Source of the DNA: Zeugodacus cucurbitae
Lineage: Eukaryota; Arthropoda; Insecta; Diptera; Tephritidae
Length of the DNA stretch: 64,000 nt
NCBI RefSeq assembly: GCF_028554725.1
Contig: NC_071667.1
Location: 37,793,501-37,857,500 of the forward strand
Direction: 5' to 3'
A program made the translations under genes and the position numbers. Shown piece after piece: positions 58,575 to 64,000 of this stretch (position 1 is its first letter; each line of letters begins with the position of its first letter). The notes beneath the pieces were generated by a model that was given only the letters and a program-made list of their open reading frames with translations, was not told where the DNA came from and made no database searches.

Positions 58575-59150
58575 ACATGATCCCATCCTTGCCCTTGCCC
58601 TTTATTAACTTTGATTTTTGTCATTACCACTTTCTAAGCATCGCCACGGATTTTTGTCAGCGTTTTCGCAGAGCTCTCTGAAGAAGAGTTTGCTCCTTTC
58701 TTGAAGGCGAGTCGTTTCTTTTTGAAACAATCGCGCAGGTTTGTGTACTCTGGTGATCTCCGCCTCCTCTGACAATTTCGCCTGGCTTTGTTGCGTTCAT
58801 TCCTTAGCCTGTCGTTCTGCATCTTCTACGATTGGAATATTGTCATCTAACACAAGTCGAAAAAGATCTTCGTCGAGAGTTGCTACTTTCCATCCTATAT
58901 TCTGCAATTTCATGAATTGCGTGTGTTCCTTACTTTTGAGTTTCCGATCACCAAAGTAATAGCCATATAGCCAATAATATAGTCACTATGCGTATACAGA
59001 TCAGATACTTTTCAGTATGTTGATCGCACCAATGGGCTGCTGGCAAACATGATGTCTATCACAGAACCACGACCGTTCTTTTCAAAGGTATTTCTGTTTC
59101 CCGTATTTAGAAGCACCACCTCCAGCACTGAAAAGGCCTTAAGCAAAACA
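58575..59150 (-). pseudogene. R1-group ORF2 endonuclease remnant (original position)
   Basis: Reads LLKAFSVLEVVLLNTGN, NGRGSVIDIMFASSPL and DEDLFRLVLDDNIPIVEDAE. Just upstream (59160-59190), IQLNLNH marks the start of ORF2, so most of the endonuclease domain between these blocks has been deleted. The basic linker to RT follows to 58634, where RTE insertion cuts it. Confidence 0.65.
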
Positions 59151-59159
59151 TCCCCTCGT

Positions 59160-60021
59160 TTGTTGGTACTTATATGATTCAGGTTCAGTTGTATGATCTT
59201 CCTTTGATGTACTTTCTATACGCTTCTTGGTATAAGGGGCATTTCTTACTACCTATTTGGTGGTTTGAGTTTTCTCTTCCCTTTTTTTTGCACTCACTAC
59301 AAGTTTTGTCGGACGCCTGTGCGAAGTGTCCCTTTACGCCACATCTTAGTCCGCACCGGCTCCTATCGTTCTACTCCTGCCAGGGTTCCATACTCCAGGC
59401 ATCTAAAACATTTTCAGTTCCAGTAGTATTTCTCCTTTGGCCGTCTTTCTAATGCGTGATACATTTTCCCCTAGTTTCTGCAGTTTTTCCTCGTTTCTGA
59501 CTGTCGTGAGGATGTCCCTGTATAACATATCTCCGGAGCGCGCTATGACTATAGCATCGGGCCGTGTTGGTGGCTTACGTGCCTTCTTCCGTTTCCGTCC
59601 GTACTCTGGACTTAGCAGCGATATTTCCTGCTGTATGTTTGACAGTTTCCTCTATCTAAACGCTATGTTTTTTTGGCGGTGTTCTTCGCTTAATTGACCG
59701 CTGTGGAGGACGCATCGTTTCAGTCAGCTCCTCTATAGCATTACCTAGCTGCAACATGTAGTTGTCATGTGCCATTTTGGGTTGAGGTGTGCTATCTTCT
59801 AATACTCGTGGTGACGACTTTGCACGTGTCGGCTTATTTACCACAAGAATTTGTATTGGCGATCGCGCTAGAAGGGATCTATTTCCGTACTTGGAGTTCT
59901 CGTCACCGGGTCTATCTCTGCAACAGAGTTTTCAACGGCACTATTAATTGTAGCCGTAATTCCATTTGTGTTGTTATTATTGCTTGTATTATTTATATTG
60001 GTTCTCGATTTGTTTTCCATT
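59160..60021 (-). pseudogene. R1-group ORF1 (gag-like), broken
   Basis: ATG at 60021 gives MENKSRTNINNTSNNNNT, polar N-terminus. Continues through frameshifts to PQPKMAHDNYMLQLGNAIEE (about 59780) and then RPDAIVIARSGDMLYRDIL and ENVSRIRKTAKGEILLEL (59590-59440), the conserved R1-group ORF1 region that precedes CCHC knuckles. The knuckle region is too damaged to align. Confidence 0.6.
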
Positions 60022-60160
60022 GACTTCTATTTTACAGCGCATCATGTGTAGGGAGGGGGAGCCGAAATAAGTAGGTATGGCTATACCCTCGGGGACAATG
60101 CCCCTACCATAGTTCCCTGAGGTCTGTCACTGCCTGCCTGTAAATTTCACTACAATTACT

Positions 60161-60590
60161 ATTGTTACAAATATTTGTACATTCATTTGTATATAGATGC
60201 TAATTTAACAATATTTTGCACTTAACTTAATAAATTTTGTGTTATTGCGAACGTTCAAAATTTATAAATTAACGATCATAATATTGAAAATGATAAATTG
60301 TAAGTTCAGGATAATAATTCCTGCATAGTCAAATAAGAAGCAGGATAAACAAATTCGGGGCGTCAATATTGCTTTTTTGAGCTCGTTTAATTATTAAATG
60401 TCCATTGTGTAGATCCAAGGGCATAATAGGAGACACTGTGTTTAGCACGTCGAAAATAAGTAGTGAAACTGCTACTCCAAAGTTGATTGTTGTACATCAT
60501 CCGATGCTTGAAAAATATGCATAGTTGGTTAGAAATAATTAAAATATCTATATTCGTACAACAAACCTTGTTATTTGCCGGTTGCGTTGT
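60161..60590 (-). repeat. Right arm of the inverted repeat
   Basis: Reverse-complement partner of 39909-40336. The 100 bp between the R1 ORF1 leader and this arm (60061-60160) are unassigned. Confidence 0.8.
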
Positions 60591-60789
60591 GCGATTTTGA
60601 CTTTTATTCTGAATTTGAATACAAACCGTGAATTAATTGCACATCACATTTTCGTTTAATTTTTTTTTAAATAACACAATTCACGATTAAATAACAAAAC
60701 GTTCTGAGTTATGTTATGCAAAAAAATGTCAAACTTTCCAATGGAAATGTCAGATTGGACCTGGCAACACTTACACCCACATTAGGTAT
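60591..60789. other. AT-rich stretch, nothing recognised
   Basis: Contains a short inverted motif (caaaccgtgaattaatt / aattcacgattaaat), no ORF. Confidence 0.3.
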
Positions 60790-61205
60790 CTATAATAGCC
60801 TGAGTTCAGTCGCCTTCAGGCTACCGTAGCCCGAAAAATATATTAAGAGAGGCTACTGGAGAATATGACAGGCTACTGCTAGTCAGTCGCAATTTTTTTG
60901 CATATTATCTATTACTATCAACCCTCATTATAGTATCCAAATATGTCAAAAGCAAGCTACTGATCAAGACCAGTTTCTTCATTATAGATTGTAGTTTTGT
61001 ACTGCTTTATATAATATATTCAGATGGTGAAGAAATTGTAAATACAAATAAAAAATGTATTTACATTAATATATGATTTTATGAGTTGCTTATTAAATAT
61101 TATTTACAAAATGCAAAACTATGGAATGGCTTTGAAGCCGAAATAAACAGATTCTGGTCACCACATAGGACTGGAAAAGAATAGCAGAAGCTAATATTTT
61201 AATAA
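60790..61205 (+). mobile_element. Harbinger-associated relic, inverted homologue of the array segment
   Basis: Starts tctataatagcctgagttca and matches the reverse complement of 15345-15750. The plus strand carries KLWNGFEAEINRF and TGKE, the Myb/zeste-like fragment, with stops. It shows the Harbinger relic is a dispersed family and not private to the array. Confidence 0.6.
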
Positions 61206-61240
61206 TACTATATATTTTAATAATACATATGGGGTCATAT

Positions 61241-63049
61241 GTAGAAGTTCACGCAAGTGAGGAAAGTTTCTGATTGCCATTCACTTGGGAGTGGCCAGGA
61301 ACGATTCTTTTGCATATGACTCAAGCAGCTCACGACTTCCGGTTTTAGACCAAGTATCCCCTGGGTAGCTAACAGACATCCGTTTGGAGGCGAGCTAAAG
61401 TGAGAAGGCGAAGCCCGCTTGTGCGGTTGTGCGTAGGGCTTGGGACCCACCACATAAAAAAATCTCCCCAATGAAAACAAACACCGAGCCTCGGATGAGA
61501 AACCCCCCTTTTGATGACGACCCCTGCAAACGTACTAAGGATCATGATTTGAGGGCATGCACCTGGAATGTCCGGACTCTTAATTGGGAAGGTGCCTCTG
61601 CCCAGCTGGTTGATGTCCTCATACAACTAAAGGCTGACATCACCGCCGTCCAAGAAGTGCGATGAACAGGACAAGGACGGAAGAAGGTGGGTCCTTGTGA
61701 CATCTACTACAGCGGCCATATAAAGGAGCGCAAATTCGGTGTTTCATTTGTGGTGGGAGAGAGACTACGTCGCCGAGTTCTGGCATTCACCCCGGTGGAT
61801 GAACGTCTTGCCACAATCCGCATCAAAGCGAGGTTCTTCAACATATCGCTGATTTGCGCCCACGCCCCAACGGAAGAGAAGGACGATGTGACCAAAGATG
61901 CTTTCTATGAGCGCCTAGAACGCACCTATGAGCGCTGCCCTAGCCACGATGTCAAAATCGTGCTTGGCGATTTTAACGCCAGGGTGGGTAAAGAAGGTGT
62001 CTTTGGCACAACAGTCGGAAAATTCAGCCTCCATGACGAAACATCCCCAAACGGCCTGAGGCTGATCGACTTCGTTGGGGCCCGAAAATGGTTGTCTGTA
62101 GTACCAGATTCCAGCATAAAAAAATTCATCAAGCAACGTGGCTGTCCCCTGATCGAAACACGCGCAATCAAATCGATCACGTTGTGATAGACGGAAGACA
62201 TGTCTCCAGTGTTTTAGACGTGCGTACGCTCCGAGGACCAAACATTGACTCGGACCATTATCTAGTAGCAGCAAAGATACGCACTCGCCTCTGTGCAGCA
62301 AAGAACGCCCGTCAACAAACACAAGGAAGGTTCGACGTCGAAAAGCTGCAATCACAACCGACAGCCGAACGATTTTCTACTCGACTTGCACTCCTGCTCT
62401 CTGAGAGCACTCATCAGCATCTCGATATAAGGGAGCTGTGGAACGGCATCTCAAACTCATTGCATACCGCTGCAGCCGAAACAATTGGTCTCCGGCAACG
62501 CCAAAAAACCAGTTGGTACGATGAGAATTGTCGTTCCGCAGTGGAGAGAAAACAGACTGCCTACCTCGCAACGTTGCGATCGACCACAACACGTTCGGGG
62601 TGGGATAGATATCGAGAACTGAAGAGGGAAGCGAGACGCATTTGCAGACGTAAAACGAAAGAGGCCGAAATGCGTGAGTATGAAAAGCTTGAAAAGCTGG
62701 CCGACATGGGTAATGCTCGAAAATTTTATGAAAAGATGAGGCGATTAACAGAAGGTTTCAAGACCGGAGCATTATCATGTAGGGACCGAGAAGGTAATCT
62801 GGTAACGGATGTCCAGAGCACATTGGGATTATGGAGGGAACACTTGTCCGACCTGCTCAATGGCAGTGAAAGTACAACACCAGGAGATGGCGAACCCGAT
62901 TCCCCAATCGATGACGATGGAATAGATGTTCCATTACCCGACCATGAAGAAATTCGAATAGCAATTACCCGCTTGAAGAACAACAAAGCGGCGGGGGCCG
63001 ATGGATTACCGGCCGAGCTATCCAAATACGGCGGCGAAGAACTGATAAG

Positions 63050-63054
<5 letters not shown>
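61241..63054 (+). mobile_element. RTE copy G, 3' side interrupted by an R1-group element
   Basis: The 5' terminus gtagaagttcacgcaagtga agrees with copies C, E and F, which fixes the family start. Sequence stops at aaggtgca, where a poly-T run begins. Confidence 0.8.
61483..63054 (+). pseudogene. RTE ORF of copy G, truncated
   Basis: Endonuclease starts MRNPPFDDDPCKRTKD, ACTWNVRTLNWEG, then a stop TGA at about 61663 where others have Trp (RWTGQG). It continues at 61687-62100 with KIVLGDFNARVGKEG. A small deletion shifts the frame at about 62085; the next frame (62088-63054) has QIDHVVIDGRH, SDHYLVAAKIRTRLC (catalytic SDH kept, unlike C-F) and ends at GADGLPAELSKYGGEELIRC. The RT catalytic region is missing. 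Confidence 0.75.
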
Positions 63055-63081
<27 letters not shown>

Positions 63082-64000
63082 TAGTAGGGGGAAGCATCGA
63101 AAGCCGGAGTGCGGAACTTTAATCCGCTAAACCTAACCTACTCCCAACACAAGACTCTCCCACGGAACCACCGGATTAAGTATTACTTCGTGGGAGTGAC
63201 TAGACTTTTTAAGTCTCCTCTATAATACGGACTGACTGACGCCTAATCTGTTCTAAATGTCTAAGTTCTGTCATAATAAAAGCTGTTGCGTCGCTAACAG
63301 CTTTCCATTTATCGGGAGACTGACACATGAGTGCAGTCAAATTTTCCACCATTAAACTACCTCCTAGGGCAATTTTAAGCCTATCTCTTGTACTTAAAAA
63401 TCGGGGGCACTCAAAAAATATGTGTTCACAGTCTTCTATGGACTCTGTACACATCGGACAATACGGACTAGAGTCATGACGGAATTTATATAGGTAGCTT
63501 CTGAAGCATCCGTGACCACTTAATAATTGGGTCAAGTGGAAATCAAGGTCCCCATGCTGTCTATTTATCCACGAATGGATGTCAGGTATGAGTCTGTGGG
63601 TCCACCGTCCTTTAGTTGAAGTTTCCCACCGCTGCTGCCACATTGTTATGCTCTTATTTCTCTCGTCTCTCTTTTTGGTTTCTGTTATTTCTGAGAGTTC
63701 GTTTAATCTTGCGAATTCGTCACCCTGGATGTCTATGGGCGGTATACTTGCCAGTACTTCAGCCGCTTCGCTGGATATAGTGCGGAAAGCACTTATTACT
63801 CTTATTGCTGAGAGTCGATGTACAACATTTATTGGTTTTGCATACGCTTTTATGTCTAGCGCCTGGACCCATATTGGGGCCGCATATAATATTATGGAGC
63901 TCATGGCTTTTGCAATTAAAAAACTCCGGCTGGAACGCACGCAGCCTCTATTTGCCATCATTCTTGATAAGGCGTTATAAATCTTATTTGCTTTATTTGC
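63055..64000 (-). mobile_element. R1-group element inserted in RTE copy G, runs off right edge
   Basis: The T-run at 63055-63080 is its poly(A) tail read on the other strand. About 128 bp of 3' UTR precede the ORF2 stop. It is distinct in sequence from the R1-group element at 40345-60060. Confidence 0.75.
63209..64000 (-). CDS. R1-group ORF2 C-terminal part (partial)
   Basis: Open from the right edge to a stop at 63209. Motifs: NALSRMMANRGC then SFLIAKAMSSIILYAAPIWV (thumb), MWQQRWETSTKGRWTHRLIP, LSGHGCFRSYLYKFRHD, CPMC with later ECPRF (CCHC-like C-terminal domain). There are no frame breaks in this part, in contrast to the older R1 copy, so this insertion is probably younger. The RT catalytic core is outside the window. 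Confidence 0.75.
   Translation of the reverse strand, partial: ANKANKIYNALSRMMANRGCVRSSRSFLIAKAMSSIILYAAPIWVQALDIKAYAKPINVVHRLSAIRVISAFRTISSEAAEVLASIPPIDIQGDEFARLNELSEITETKKRDERNKSITMWQQRWETSTKGRWTHRLIPDIHSWINRQHGDLDFHLTQLLSGHGCFRSYLYKFRHDSSPYCPMCTESIEDCEHIFFECPRFLSTRDRLKIALGGSLMVENLTALMCQSPDKWKAVSDATAFIMTELRHLEQIRRQSVRIIEET

Larger units (their letters stand above)
40345..60060 (-). mobile_element. R1-group non-LTR retrotransposon, decayed and split by RTE copies
   Basis: Minus-strand order is ORF1 (60021-59160), ORF2 endonuclease remnant (about 59150-58575), then after the RTE block, RT and C-terminal domain (41990-40620), then a poly(A) tail seen as T-run at 40345-40362. The 5' end is not precisely defined; about 60060. 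Confidence 0.7.

Noticed and set aside
1..64000. tRNA, rRNA or other structural RNA genes
   Set aside because: Scanning by eye found no cloverleaf with A/B boxes or rRNA-like sequence, although R1-group elements often sit in rDNA.

Overview
The window is eukaryotic, insect, and almost entirely repetitive. Its mobile elements (Jockey, CR1-like, R1-group, RTE, gypsy-type, mariner, hAT, PIF/Harbinger), AT-rich intergenic DNA and short introns of about 60 bp fit a higher fly. A tephritid-like dipteran is my inference, not something the sequence proves. I see no clearly intact host gene. Most reading frames belong to transposons or decayed copies.

Left block (1-14.4 kb) is a nest. A Jockey-clade element (minus strand, 8285 to beyond base 1) sits next to and apparently inside a gypsy-type gag. 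A 4.1-kb CR1-like element (1420-5504) sits inside that Jockey element with an 8-bp target duplication. The gypsy remnant reads, on the minus strand, integrase - env - LTR - primer site - gag, which is the order expected across the junction of two proviruses sharing one LTR. A second, 5'-truncated CR1-like copy (plus strand) closes the block.

Middle block (15-35.4 kb) is dominated by four nearly identical head-to-tail 3,345/3,346-bp units (15075-28453). Each unit carries a PIF/Harbinger relic and, on the minus strand, an unprocessed pseudogene of TRMT61A, the catalytic subunit of the tRNA m1A58 methyltransferase. Two more TRMT61A-like pseudogenes lie on the plus strand (32.1-32.4 kb and 33.2-34.9 kb), with the same introns and several shared lesions. 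Between them lie a degenerate CCGG/poly-T repeat field, a solo LTR, a five-exon decayed minus-strand gene, a palindrome-ended element and a hAT-like element.

Right block (36.4-64 kb) is RTE-rich. One RTE copy (A) is inserted with a 10-bp target duplication. A deleted mariner follows. Then a decayed R1-group element (60.06 to 40.35 kb, minus) has been split by about 16.6 kb of RTE sequence in five copies (B-F). Copies C, D, E and F share the same inactivating deletions, and three of them carry the same 576-bp piece of R1 flank, so they multiplied by segmental duplication rather than retrotransposition. The whole R1/RTE block lies between 428-bp inverted arms. A Harbinger relic, a plus-strand RTE copy (G), and an R1-group element with a 26-nt poly(A) tail inserted into G finish the window.

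The most interesting signals are the TRMT61A pseudogene array and the RTE/R1 composite amplification. Both could be real recent amplifications or assembly artefacts. All homology calls come from reading translated motifs by eye; no database search was run.
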